Shown: piece after piece, positions 45,301-58,012 of the stretch
How the letters are laid out: each line of letters begins with the position of its first letter
Numbering within the stretch: position 1 is the first letter of the stretch
Assembly (NCBI GenBank): GCA_029204225.1
Contig: CM055095.1
Span: 38,280,597 to 38,344,596, forward strand
Length of the DNA stretch: 64,000 nucleotides
Direction of reading: 5' to 3'
DNA from: Diphasiastrum complanatum
Taxonomy: Eukaryota; Streptophyta; Lycopodiopsida; Lycopodiales; Lycopodiaceae
Translations under genes and position numbers: made by a program
The notes under the pieces: model-generated
The model's input: only the letters and a program-made list of their open reading frames with translations
What the model was told of the DNA's origin: nothing
Databases searched by the model: none

Positions 45301-48300
45301 GTCCAAAGAAACGGAAGGCTAAAGGGGAATCTTTTAAGACGCCAGGTAACTCTAGCATATCTAGTGTAGATCTTTCCTTTGCTGGTAATTCTGTGTGCGA
45401 GCATTGTTGTTTTAACACGGCTGTTTTTGGTCCTCATGACCTCATTCGGATGAAGGGGGTTGTGGGTGGCCAAGCCATAACAGTATTATTTGACGATGGT
45501 TCCACACATAATTTTATTAACGCTAATTTGTCGCAGAAGCTAAGGGTGGAAACAAAGCAAAGTGACCACTGATACACAGTGAAGCTGGAAACTGGAGCGG
45601 AAAGCCAAGTTTGGGACCGGATAGTCCCACGTCTACTAACTGAGATTCAAGCCTATAAAGACAGATTATGAATCTAGATAGGGTAGATGTAATACTTGGA
45701 AAGGAGTGGTTCTATGAGAGGAACGAGTCTATGAAAAAAAACTATGTAGCTCATAGTTTGTCGTTCTTGCATAACGGCTCACTCATAGAATTAAATGGAA
45801 ATGTTGATATTTCTACTCCGTATATGATTTTTGCTTTAGAAACAGTTAAATGTATGGATGTTGTAGATTGTGATTCTTATTTATGTTGGTTAAAAGATTT
45901 TACTTACCATGAAAAATGTAGTTTGCAATTTTACAATCTCCAAATGGAATTAATGTCTAACAACCTAAAGCAAGAAAATTCACCAGAAGGTGAAATCTTT
46001 AGGAAACTTAGACAAGAATTTAACGATGTTTTTCCTAAGCAACTTACTGAGGGTCTTCCCCCCTCTAGGGGTGTTGACCATGGTATTAAACTGATTCCTG
46101 GTAGTTCTCCTATATCACTTTATAGGCAACTGCAAAGCAACTGCAAAATTACCTTAAGATGGGCCATGTTAGGCCTAGTAAATCTCCTTGGGGGGCACCT
46201 GTCCTCCTTGTTGATAAAAAAAACGGAGGTACTCGTCTTTGTGTGGATTTTAAAAAGTTGAATAAGTTAACGATTAAAAACCGTTACCTTTATCGCGAAT
46301 GGATGAACTGGTTGATCGATTACATGGTGCAAAGTACTTCACCAAAATTGATTTGAGATCATGGTATCATCAGATTCGCATAAAGTCCGAGGATGTTGAA
46401 AAAACCGGGTTTAGAACTAGGTACGGCCATTATGAGTTTCTGGTTCTACCATTTGGCTTGACAACTGCTCCAGCGACTTTCCAGCAGATGATGAACGACC
46501 TTCTTCATCCATGTCTGGGGAAGTTCGTGATAGTGTACTTAGATGATATTCACATCTATAATATGACCTTGGAGGAGCATGAAGAGCATCTCAGGACTGT
46601 CTTAAAGTTACTTAGACAAGAGAAGCTTTTTGCCAAGAAGTCCAAATGTGTATTTTTCTAGAAAAGGTTGTTATACCTTGGTCACATTATTTCGGACCAT
46701 GGGTTGGAAATTGACCCAAATAAATTCCGACAAGTAGGTGAATGGCCTATCCCTAAAACCATCTGTGAGGTTAAGTCCTTTTTGAGCTTTACGGGGTTTT
46801 TTTATAGATTTATCTTGAACTATGAATTGATTGCATTGGCCTTGACGAATATCCTCAGAGGGGCTAAAGAGTTAGCCGGCACAGTAAGTTCAATCCTCCG
46901 GTTACTTGGACTGAAGAGTTGAATCAGAGTTTTGAGAACCTTAAATACAGTGTGACTACAGCACCTATTTTACACATAGTGGATCCTAACAAGCCATATG
47001 TGCTTGAAACGAATGCCAGTGACTATGCTATAGGTGCAGTCCTATATCAGGATGGTAGGCCGGTTGCTTTCGAAAGCAAAAAGTTAGATCCTGCTCAAAG
47101 GCGGTATTCCACCTATGACAAGGAGCTTTTTGCTATGATTCATGCCCTGAAAGTTTGGAGACATTATTTGTATGGCTCCCAATTTACCACAGTTACTGAC
47201 CATCAAGCGTTAAAGTATATTAACAACGCGGCCGACCTTAGAGGTCGTAAGGCCAGATGCTCAGAGATGCTCCAAGAATTTCATTATGACATTGAGTACC
47301 ATAAGGGTACTTCTAATAGTGTCGCGGATGCCTTAAGCCGGATTGGAGAGGTTAATCAGTTACGTTTTTCTGAGATCCAATCTAAGTTGTATCTGTCCTT
47401 AAAAGATTTGTGTAAGACCGATAGGTACTTCGGTCATATTTGGCTATAGACGTCCTGGCAGGTTCTTCTAGATCTGGAGATGAGCTTGGAATGCAGGATT
47501 TCAAGATTTCTCCTCAGGACAAGATACAAAGAGACTATTCCATAAGGAATGGGTTACTTTTCCGGAATGGAAAGGTTTGTGTGCCAGAAAATGATGACAT
47601 TAGGGCCCAAATCCTGCATGAATGTCATGACAGCCCATGTGCAGAGCACCCTGGCTCACAAAGGACACTTGAATTAGTAAAAAGGAACTTTTACTGGCCA
47701 AACTTAAAAAGTCAAGTGGAGGCATATGTTCGCAAGTGTGGACAATGCCAAGTTAATATAGCCGAAAGACTTAAGGCAGCTGGTTTGCTAATGCCCCTGG
47801 AAATTCCCAAGAGAAAGTGGGAAAGTATTTCCATGGACCTACCTCGGCCATTTGGTTAATAGTTGACAGGTTAACTAAAATGGCACAATTCATACCAACC
47901 AAGCAAATTGTCGGCCATTGTTGATGTACGTCAACGTGGGCTCAGAAACCGGCACTGAGTACTTGGTTCGTTGGAAAGGAAGTTTTGAGGATGATGATAC
48001 TTGGGAAAAGGAACATGACCCTGATTTTCTTCCTTCTAGGATGGAAGTCGGATCCCGCTTGATACAGTCGCAGGCCAGGGCACGGAGGGTGGACCCGGAT
48101 TAGGTCCTACGGCGGGGTGGAACGTGAATCGTTCGTTCTCTTGTGGTTAACCGGCACCTGGAGGTATGCAGTAAGTAGTAGAAAAAGACCATGATCACTT
48201 GATCACTTTGAAGTCTGTTGTTGAGCAAAGCCAAAGGAAACTACTAAACCTCTATTGTTTTTTTGTTGACTTCTGCAAAGCCTTTGACAACTACAATCTG

Positions 48301-51300
48301 TTACAAGCTCCTCCTTTTCATGGATGATGTGGTCCTTTTTGCCAGTACTATACATGGCCTACAACAACATTTGCTATTCTAGAAAAAATTTGGGAGGACT
48401 TGGGACTCATAGTCCCTTAAGCAAAGGAAATGTGATGATATTCCAATTGAAAAGAGTAAGTGATACTCTCTTAATTTATGATGGGGTTGAAACTAAAGTT
48501 ACTCAATACAAATATTTTAGTGTAGAGGCGTCTAGCAATCTAAATTGGCATTCTTGTGTGGATGGAATTAGTGAAAACTTTTTTGACAAGGGAACATCTT
48601 ACATAAAGACAAACTTACGGTTGTGGGAGGAAAAAACAATATCGTTTGAGACTTTGGTCACACTAGCTCTATTATACATGGTTGTGAGGCTTGGGAGGCA
48701 GCATATCATGCACTAAATGTGCTGAAATTAAAATAGTCTAAGAAAGGTTCGTAACCTCTTACCTAAGGGTTAAAAAAACCACTCCATCCCCCACTTGTTG
48801 GCTGAAGCTAATGTACTCCCTTTGAAAATCATGGCTTTGCTATAACCAAAAGAGTTGAATCTATACAAGATGATAGACTTTCAAAAGTTGTTGTCCACAT
48901 TTGCAGGCTCCCACAAAGATTGACTATGGGTTGGTGGCAGCATCAAGTGATTTGTGGTAACATATTATTCTTTATGGAGATTCATGAGAGTTAGGAGAGG
49001 GGTCACCGCATGGAGTTTGAAGGTCAACACCATGAATGTATCTAGAGATCATATTCAGCGTCAGGAGTTCACAATAGATGACCAGCCATTGGAGGTAGTA
49101 TTCTCATGTTTTACAGGTAAGAAACCTAGTGTAAGTCATTTGAGAGTGTTTGGGAGTATTGCACATGCTCATATTCCTAAGGACATGAGAAGCAAGTTGG
49201 CTTCAAAGGCAATAAAGTGTTTAATGCTTGGATATGATGATCAAGGAAAAGGATATAGTGTTTATGACATTGAAGGAAAAAAAGTCATTATAAGTAGGGA
49301 TGTTATCTTTGATGAGATGGGGATCTCATAAACAATCTTAAATATCTAGTGAGAAGGAGCAAGATTGATGGTATTCCTTTACATGAATCTGAATCAACAC
49401 ATGAATCGCCCGCACCAACTCAATTGCCTAGAGACGCAGCCCTGATAGAGACAAGAAAAAGGAAAGACGGTTCAAGTGCATGGGATACTTATTCACCTCC
49501 AACTTCACCAAGTAGGAGGCATCCTACACGGTTTACTAAAAAATTACCTAGGTGGTAATACGAGACAATCAAAGATGGAGTTATCTTAGAACAGGGAGAG
49601 TCAAGTACACAGGGAGCTCATAGATCAACAAGGCTTGAGAAGCAACATGAAGATCAAGATCAGGACCTACATGGGGATCGGCATGAGAATGAAAATGTAC
49701 AATTTGTATTTATGACTACAGTTTTGGAAACAAAGGATCCATCTACTTTTAGGGAAGTTGAAAAAGAGAATTTTTGGAGGAAAGCTATGGATAAAGAGTA
49801 CGATTCAATCATGAAGAACAAGACTTGGAGGCTTGTTCAATTACCTATAGGTAGGAACGTTGGATGCAAATGGATCTCGAAAACTAAATATAAATTGGAT
49901 GGTTCTATAGACAAACATAAGGCAAGGATGGTCGTATGCTCAATAGGAAGGAATTGACTATGAAGAAATTTTTGCACCAGTTGCTAGGTTGACTACTATA
50001 AGGACAGTTTTGTCATTGGCAGCTTAGGTTGGCTGGGATATCCAGCAAAAGAATGTTAAGAACGCATTAATGAATGGTTTTCTTGAGGAAGAAGCCCATA
50101 TGGAGCAGCCAGAGGGTTACATAGTAGCAAGACAGGAAAAAAAGGTTTTGCAAGTTGGACAAGGCATTATACGGACTTAAGAGGGCATGGTACACACAGC
50201 TTCTTTGCGAAAGCAGTAACTTTCAGATCCGCCGCTCTGCTGGTGCGCTGCCGCTGGTGCGCTGCCGCTGGTGCGCTGCTCATCCGCCGCTGGTGCGCTG
50301 CTCATCCGCCTGCTGGTGGGCTCGCCTGCTGATGCGCTGCCCGCCTGCTAGTGCGCTGCCCGCCCTCGCTACCCCTGCCCCTCTCTCTCTCTCTCGCCGC
50401 TCTGCTGGTGCGCTGCCCGCTTGCTGGTGCGCTGCCCGCCTGCTGGTGCGCTGCCTGCCCTGCTAACGTTGCTGCCCTCTCTCTTTCTTGCGCGCCCACC
50501 CGCCCTGCTGACGCTGCTGTCCGCCCTGCTGACGCTGCAGTGCTGACCTTCGCACCTGCCCTGTGCTGGTCCTCCATCTGCTTACCGCCTCCTATGGCAC
50601 CTAAGAAAAAGGAGGGTGTTCCTACACCCCCCTCCCTGTTGGACACCCCCCCATCACCGGTAGTGATGGAGGAGCCGTCTTCGGTGACAGAAACTATCAA
50701 CATGGCTGCCATTGACTACACTCCTTCCAAACCTACCGAAAGTCTTTTTGCTTATGATCTTAGTTTTATCCGGCAAGAAATTCTTGGACTTAAGAAACAA
50801 CTACACCTCTTTGAAGCTGAAAATAGCAAGTTAGCTAAGGATCTTTTTGGTGTCACGGAACGTGTGGAGCAGCTTGAGCAAGAAAATATATATCTTAAGC
50901 AACGAATTGCAGAAAAAAGTGCCTTGGAGGAGACTTCCAACAAGATCAATAGCTTGGAGAAACAAGTCGAGGAGACGAAAACGTGGGCAGCACTCTTCAA
51001 ACCGGATGATATGGGCAGCAAACTCTCATCACTCGCAAAACAGGTTGAAGAAACGACATCGATCCTTAAGCAAGGTAATCACTCTCAGATTTCATCTTTT
51101 CCGAAGGAAAACGATTTGGAGACAGTTTTGGGTGAACAAGCCAGAAGGGCCAAAAAAGCTTTTAACATTAGAGTAAGAGGCATTGCCAATGGTGGAAAAC
51201 CGTTGGAAGAAGCTACGGATTTGCTCATTTCCAAGTTATCTCATGTGGCTGACGGTTTTGATACTGCTTGGCGCAGTAAATTTGATGACAATGTTTTGTT

Positions 51301-54300
51301 TATCAAGTTCCGCTCGCTTTCACAACGCAATGCTGCCCTTCGGCTTAGGGCAAAGCTTAAAGGTACTTTCATTTATATGGATGATGACTTAACAAATACT
51401 CAATGGTTGGCAAGAAAAAAGATTATCCTTGAAGCGAAAGAGAAAGGGCAAAGGGTTGTTTTTATTGACGGGAAACCGAGATTTTTCGACCTTCCACAAT
51501 AGGAACTAGGGGCCCCCGGTTATAGAAGCTACCCGAGATCCCCTACCAATTTGAGACTTGGCTTCTGGAATTGTAATGGTTTTTTATCTTCGTCATCAGC
51601 CGGAGACTTTGCTGATTTTATTAGAAAATGCGACATTTTGTTGTTGGCTGAAACTCATGAGTCCTTATATCATCCTCTTCCAAATATACAGGAGTACTCT
51701 TGGCATTCTGCTTTTCGTCCATTTGTTAGGGGAAAAACTTGTCGAGGATCTGGAGGAGTAGCTTGTTTATACAGAGACACCACAGTTCAGATGGTTAAAC
51801 AAGATCCATACGCTCGCTATATTTGGTTACACATTATTGGCTCACTATTGGGATTACCTCAGGACATCTATATAGCTGTATGCTATTTTGCTCCACAGAC
51901 CTCAGTGTTTGCTGAGTTTGGCGGGGACCCTTTTCAGGCTCTCTCAGATGATATTGCTATCTTTTCTCAGCAGGGTTCCATTTTACTAGCAGGTGATTTC
52001 AACGCCCGCACAAGCTCTAGACAAACCGAATTTCATGCAGCTACGGATCTTCTCAGGCTTTACCCTTTGGATATGGGGCTAGACCGGGTATCACAGGATG
52101 CAGACACTCCAGCTACATCTTTCGGGGAGCAGTTGATCACTCTAGCAGAGACACACGCTCTTGCCATTTTGAATGGCCTCACACAGTGGCCTTCCTCATC
52201 AGCATATACATGCTATCCTCATGGTGGAGGACATAGTGTGGTCGACTACTTCATTGGATCACCTGCTTTGATCTCTCACATTTCTGATTTCTCCATCACA
52301 CCCCCTACCATTTCCGATCACTCGCTCTTACACATGTCACTTGGTCACATAACCTCTTCTTTGCAAATTTCTTGCTCTCTTCCCACTCATAAACGTATTC
52401 CTTTCACCCAATCTGGATTCACTAATTACACCACAATCTTATCCCAACTACTCGCTAACTTCCCGTTCATGGCACCAATTGACCAGCAAGCCACTTTTCT
52501 CTCTACATCCCTCTTAGCTGCTGCTTCCTCATCCTTCCCCACCAAAACGACATCATCTCACAGAAGTGTTCACAACAGATGGTATGATGCAGAATGCCGC
52601 TCTCTTCACAATCATGTGACATATGCCAGGTCACACTCCCCTGCCACACTCAAACAATGCCAGAAAGAATATCATAGAACCACCAGAACAAAGAAGATCA
52701 AGTACCTACAATCACTCTGCCAAAAAATGATCAACTCTTTAGATTCACCCTCCTCCTCTTTTTTCTGGAAACATTTTACCAGACACTCTTCAACATTGGC
52801 CCCCATAGCCATCGAATCCTGGATCGAGTATGCCACGGAGTTATATACCACGGACTCTCCTCCTACCTCACTCTCACCGAGACCTGACCACTGCTCACTT
52901 TTCACCCCTGACATGGTTGAAAACGCCATTAAACATGCCAAACTAAATAAAGCCACTGACTATGACTCCTTAAGTGTAGACTTCCTAAAGCCCGTAGCAC
53001 ATCTCATCTCCCCTTACATTGCTCATGTTTTTAACACAGCTGTTACTTCTGGTTTTCCTACGGCTTGGTGTACTAATATCCTTCACCCCATCCTCAAGGC
53101 AGGTGATCCCATGAATGTAGGAAACTACCGCACCATTATGATTGGTCACACTCTAGCTAAGATATATGGCTCTATACTACAGACAGTCACTGGATCTTTT
53201 GCTGAAACTGAGGGTTTACACGCTATGGGTCAAGCTGGTTTCAGACCGGGATATTCTACTTCAGACCAGATCTTCATTTTGAGATGCATTATTGAGGAGG
53301 CTCGACATCGGAAACAGAGAATTTACTGTTGCTTTGTGGATTTTCGCAAAGCTTTTGACTCTGTTCCACGACATCTTCTTTTCCAGAGACTGTCTTCACT
53401 TGGCTTTTCAGAGGATACTATTGCTGCGATCATTACTTTATATGAGCGAGTCTTGGCACGTTTCAGAGATGGTAGTGGCTGGTCCTCACAGATACATTCT
53501 ACCATTGGGGTGAAGCAGGGTTGCCCCTTATCACCCACTCTTTTTGCACTATATATAGATGACCTCGAGCGGATTATTCGCGAGGAAGGTGGAGAGGGCT
53601 GTCCCCTAGCAGACATTATTATCCCCATTCTCTTGTACGCTGATGATGTGGTTCTCCTCTCATCCTCTGCAGCTGGTTTACAGAGTCACCTTTCTGCTTT
53701 ACATCACTTTTGCCAGCGTTGGGGATTGACGGTTAACCTTAAGAAGACTAAGATTATGGTGTTTAACACCAACAGACAGCATATGAGAGATGTGATTTTC
53801 TATTATGACGGGCTACCGATTGAGATCGTGACCTCCTACACCTATTTGGGAGTTCTTTTCTCTGGTCCGCTACTCACTTTTCGACCAGCAGCCACCGCCA
53901 GGCTCCGCAAGGGGCATACCGCTCTTGTGCATATGGAGAGATTTTGCTCTACTTATTATGTGCAGGATCCTGCTACCAGATGCCTACTATTTTCTGCTAC
54001 TGTCTCCCCAGTTGTGCTATATTCGGCTGAGACTTGGTGCCCTGATTTATCACGCGATACATGGAGAGATCTTACTCGTATCCAGATTCTCATGCTCAGT
54101 AGGATAATTCGGGCTAAGCCCTCAGTACCACATGATATCATACTAGCCGAGTTTGCTTCTCCTCCATTAGTTGTTGGTGCTATGTTTCAGATCATCACCT
54201 TTCTTCACAGGGTATCAGATCTAGATACCTCCAGATACATTGTTGCTGCTCTCACTTCATCTTGTACCCTTGCAGATCAAGGAGCCAAGCACTCTTGGTA

Positions 54301-55289
54301 TCGCAGTGTCTCGGCCCTTCTTCAGACTTGGGGTTTATCCGCACTTGATCTTCCGAATGGAACCCATGCTTATATCAGACAGCAGATTTACCGGAGCTAC
54401 ATACGCACTATATGGTCACATCCTGATCCAGATAGGGTCAAGCTACATTATTATGGCACACATCTTTTACGGCTGGACGTTTCGGGCTTGCCTATTCTTC
54501 CAGTTTATCTTACACAGACGCTATCTTTTGGTCTGAGATATCGTATAGGACAGCTTCGAGTCTCTTCTCATCAGCTTGCTATCGAGACAGGTAGATACAC
54601 AGACACTCCCAGATTGCAGCGGATATGTCAGCTTTGTTCTCTTCAGGAGGTGGAAGATGAGTTTCATTTCATCTTTCGCTGCCCAGTATACTATGAGATT
54701 AGAGGACGATACCATTGTTTATACCGAAATATTCCCCTCACGTTGAGCTCCTTCCTCGAGTATTCAGATGCTAGATGTGTGGGTCTTCTTTTGAGAGAGA
54801 TGTATATTTTACGAGCTTCACTTCTACCTACGCTCTCAGATATGGATTCCAGTCAGGCTCACATTACTCAGTTCTTCCAGAAGCGAGACAGAGTGGATAT
54901 TTCGGTTGCGGATTTTGACGTCCCCGTCCGAAGATCGAAGACACAGAGAGTTTCGGCTCGATCCAGTGCTACTAGATCTTCATACGCCTCCCACCAGCCT
55001 ACATCACGACCCAATACTACCATCACTCATTACTTTCAGCTTGCTCGTAGCTAGTTTTCCTCCGCGGAGCAGGTGGTTAAGCTCTTGCTTTGTACCCTCA
55101 CCAGCTGGTGGTCAAGCTTGGATACTTTTTCTCTTAGAGACAGAGAGATCGATATTTTAGTTTTAGTTTTACTGTCTTTTCATTGGTAAATAAGTCCTTA
55201 TGCGGACAATGCTTCTCACATTTTGTACTCTCTTTTGTCTTATGTGCCCCTGGGCACCAAAAGACGTTAATAATAATAATTCTAATTCT

Positions 55290-55353
<64 letters not shown>

Positions 55354-57933
55354 CGCGACTATTTGTGCGCCTTCACGAGTTGTCCAGTAGGGTATCTAAG
55401 TTATTTCCTTCGGTCAGCTAGGTCACTTCACCACCCCGTCGATTCCCCCAAGATTCTATTTCACATCAGATTGAATGCTGCAAAATCAATCTTGAAAATC
55501 CAGATCTAGGGCCAACATTGCTTCGGTCTCTATTCTTCAAGAATGAAGATTTGAAGGGCAGAAATCAGAAAATTTCATAAAACAAAATTCAGTTTGAAAT
55601 GAGAGTTGGCTCCAGGGCCCCAACCTAAGGTCATTAAGTTTTTTGTTGCTTTTCCAGTTTGTGGAGCAAGATGCTGCGATAGGGCCTAACTTGGCCAATT
55701 TTGGCCCAGACTCAGTCAAATTTGGGGAAAATTTCACCCAATTGTTTTCTCCAGCTTGGGTACCCCTGCTCGGAACTCCACAACAAAGGTTTAACAGCAA
55801 TTAGGTGTCGCATTGCTTCGCCAAATAGCCTGGGGTTCCACCCCACCCAAATGGGATGGAGACACTATTTCAATTTCAGGCCCTAGAATTCGCCATTGAC
55901 GTTGAATAGAATATTTTACAGTCAGTTTTCTTGTTGCTGAATTTTGGTATTACTACTTCAAAGTTGATAAGTCTTTTACAAATAGCTCATTATTAAACGA
56001 ATGGCTTGTAGGCCAAAAATTTTGCAAATTTGCTTGTACTATACTATTACAAAATTGAGAATCTTGATTGCTGATGTTTTAAAGGGCAACCTGTGCTTTT
56101 ACATTTGATTGCAAAAGGTCGATTAGTGAAGGTTTGTACTTCGCTGATTTTTGTTAGTACGTGCAAGAAAATTGGTTGTATAGGTGCTTTTGGTTTGCTT
56201 TTGCTATTGCTAAATCTATATTAGACAAGGATACTTCTGGAAAGTCTAGTAATCATTCACACAGGTTGGATGCTATGGAAGCCTTACCTAAGAAGATATT
56301 GTAGCTTCCTAATATTTTGGCAATGAGCTTGAAAGAGTTAGTGGAACTACAATGGCGGCTATGGAGCCACTTTCAAGTCAAAGGAAGGTGGAACTTGCTG
56401 CCAAGAAGAGGAAGCTGCCTTCTAGCCAAGTACTTTGGTGCAAATTGCAGTGCAAACCAGCGTTGCGAGGTTACTTGAATTTTTTTCATGACCAGTAGTT
56501 ACGGGTATGTAAAAAGATTAAGTTTTGGAACCTGGCAGTTCTGGGTACTAAGAAAAAATTTCAGTTTGGTATCCAACAATTCCTGGTATTATATACATGG
56601 TTGAAGTTTCAATCCAGTCCAGTTTCAGTTATCTTGATTTTGCGCAGTTTTTGGGGGGTATCTGGCAGTTATTGACCGGTTGTTTGAGGCCATGCCCTCC
56701 GCCGGTGCTGAAAGAACCTAGTTTTTTATTGTTTTCCACCTCCGGCAATTCCTAAGACCGAAGGAGTAGAAGTTCACAATGCCATGGGCTTTTTGATGGT
56801 AGACCTTTGGTATGTCTGCGTGGTCCCACGTCGTGATGAGATCTCTTTCTTTCTTTGGCAAGCGGGAGCGGGGAACCAACCAGGTTATGGGGTTTTCCAC
56901 CTCCGGCTGTTTAATGTGTATATAACTGGACTACCGTTATGTGGAGGAGAATCCAATAACTGCCCAACATTGGTGAAAACCACAAATGCAATGAAAAACT
57001 AATTGTAACAGTCACCAGTGGGAAAAAGCATTTCAAATGTGTTGATCTTATCACATGCTTTAAGATGCTTGAATATCTTGATATGGAAAGAAGAGTGGGC
57101 ATTTCAAATGCCACCCTTATAATGGGGAACTGTGTGGTAGATTATCTCTTGGGATCATTGACATTTTTCCTTTATGTCACTACCTTATTGTTGCACCCAC
57201 CACCCTTTCAAAATTCATATGCCTCAGTTCTCACTTTCAAGATTAGATCCATTTCCCCCTATTATCCCAATTCCAAATGCACCAAGACACAACTTTTCCA
57301 ATCAGCATCTGCCTGACTACCATACCTCATTCTATTTTGCCTTATAAAAAAAGAGATCAAGGGGAGATTCCAATGTTTGTTTGAAGACCAAGGAGTCACT
57401 CTTCGTTAAGTACCAACATTGTGTGACATTGATGATGCGCTAAATGATTGGCCTTAGACAAGTAGCTATCAGTTGTGGCACAAGGCACATCCCACTGGAG
57501 GCCTTATCCAGTCACGTTCACATCTTTATTCTCAAGGCAGCATACCACATACGACTAATGGCAATACCCACAACTCCACAAATTTCAAGATACTCTCATC
57601 ATCATGCCGGACTTATGATGCATAGTCATGCATGACAGATCTCTACAAGAGTTCCTACAGTCAGGATTACGGCATTTTTCAGGCCAATGAACCGAATGAC
57701 ACCGAGCTGAGATGAGGACGTAATGTGACACTTGGTTTTGTTGTACAATGTTGGCTTTGGCATTTGCATGACAGCAAGCAAGCTACTTAGATAGATAGAG
57801 CTAGGAGAGGATAAAACATTGGAATTACTCTAGTTTACCTTGTACTTTGGGAATGCATTGAGCCTCCACATGATGCAAAATATTTGAAATGTAGTTATCT
57901 GGTCTTATGTACCATTTTGGTACTTAAAAGAAA

Positions 57934-58012
<79 letters not shown>

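Larger units (their letters stand above)
50222..55358 (+). mobile_element. L1-type LINE, near-complete
   Basis: About 5.1 kb: a GC-rich repeated 5' UTR (50,222-50,593), ORF1, ORF2, and a 3' tail ending in (TAA)n, (TTCTAA)n, (TC)n and (GC)n. Both ORFs are long and free of frameshifts, unlike every other element here, so it is the youngest insertion in the region. It interrupts a Copia relic and lies antisense within intron 2 of the SLT-like gene. No clear target-site duplication was found. Confidence 0.85.

Noticed and set aside
45005-48181. DIRS-type retrotransposon
   Set aside because: Inverted repeats fit, but the pol has Gypsy protease, an integrase zinc-binding domain and a chromodomain, and no tyrosine recombinase is visible.
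50302-50712. 136-aa minus ORF over the LINE 5' UTR
   Set aside because: Antisense read of GC-rich monomers and the start of ORF1.
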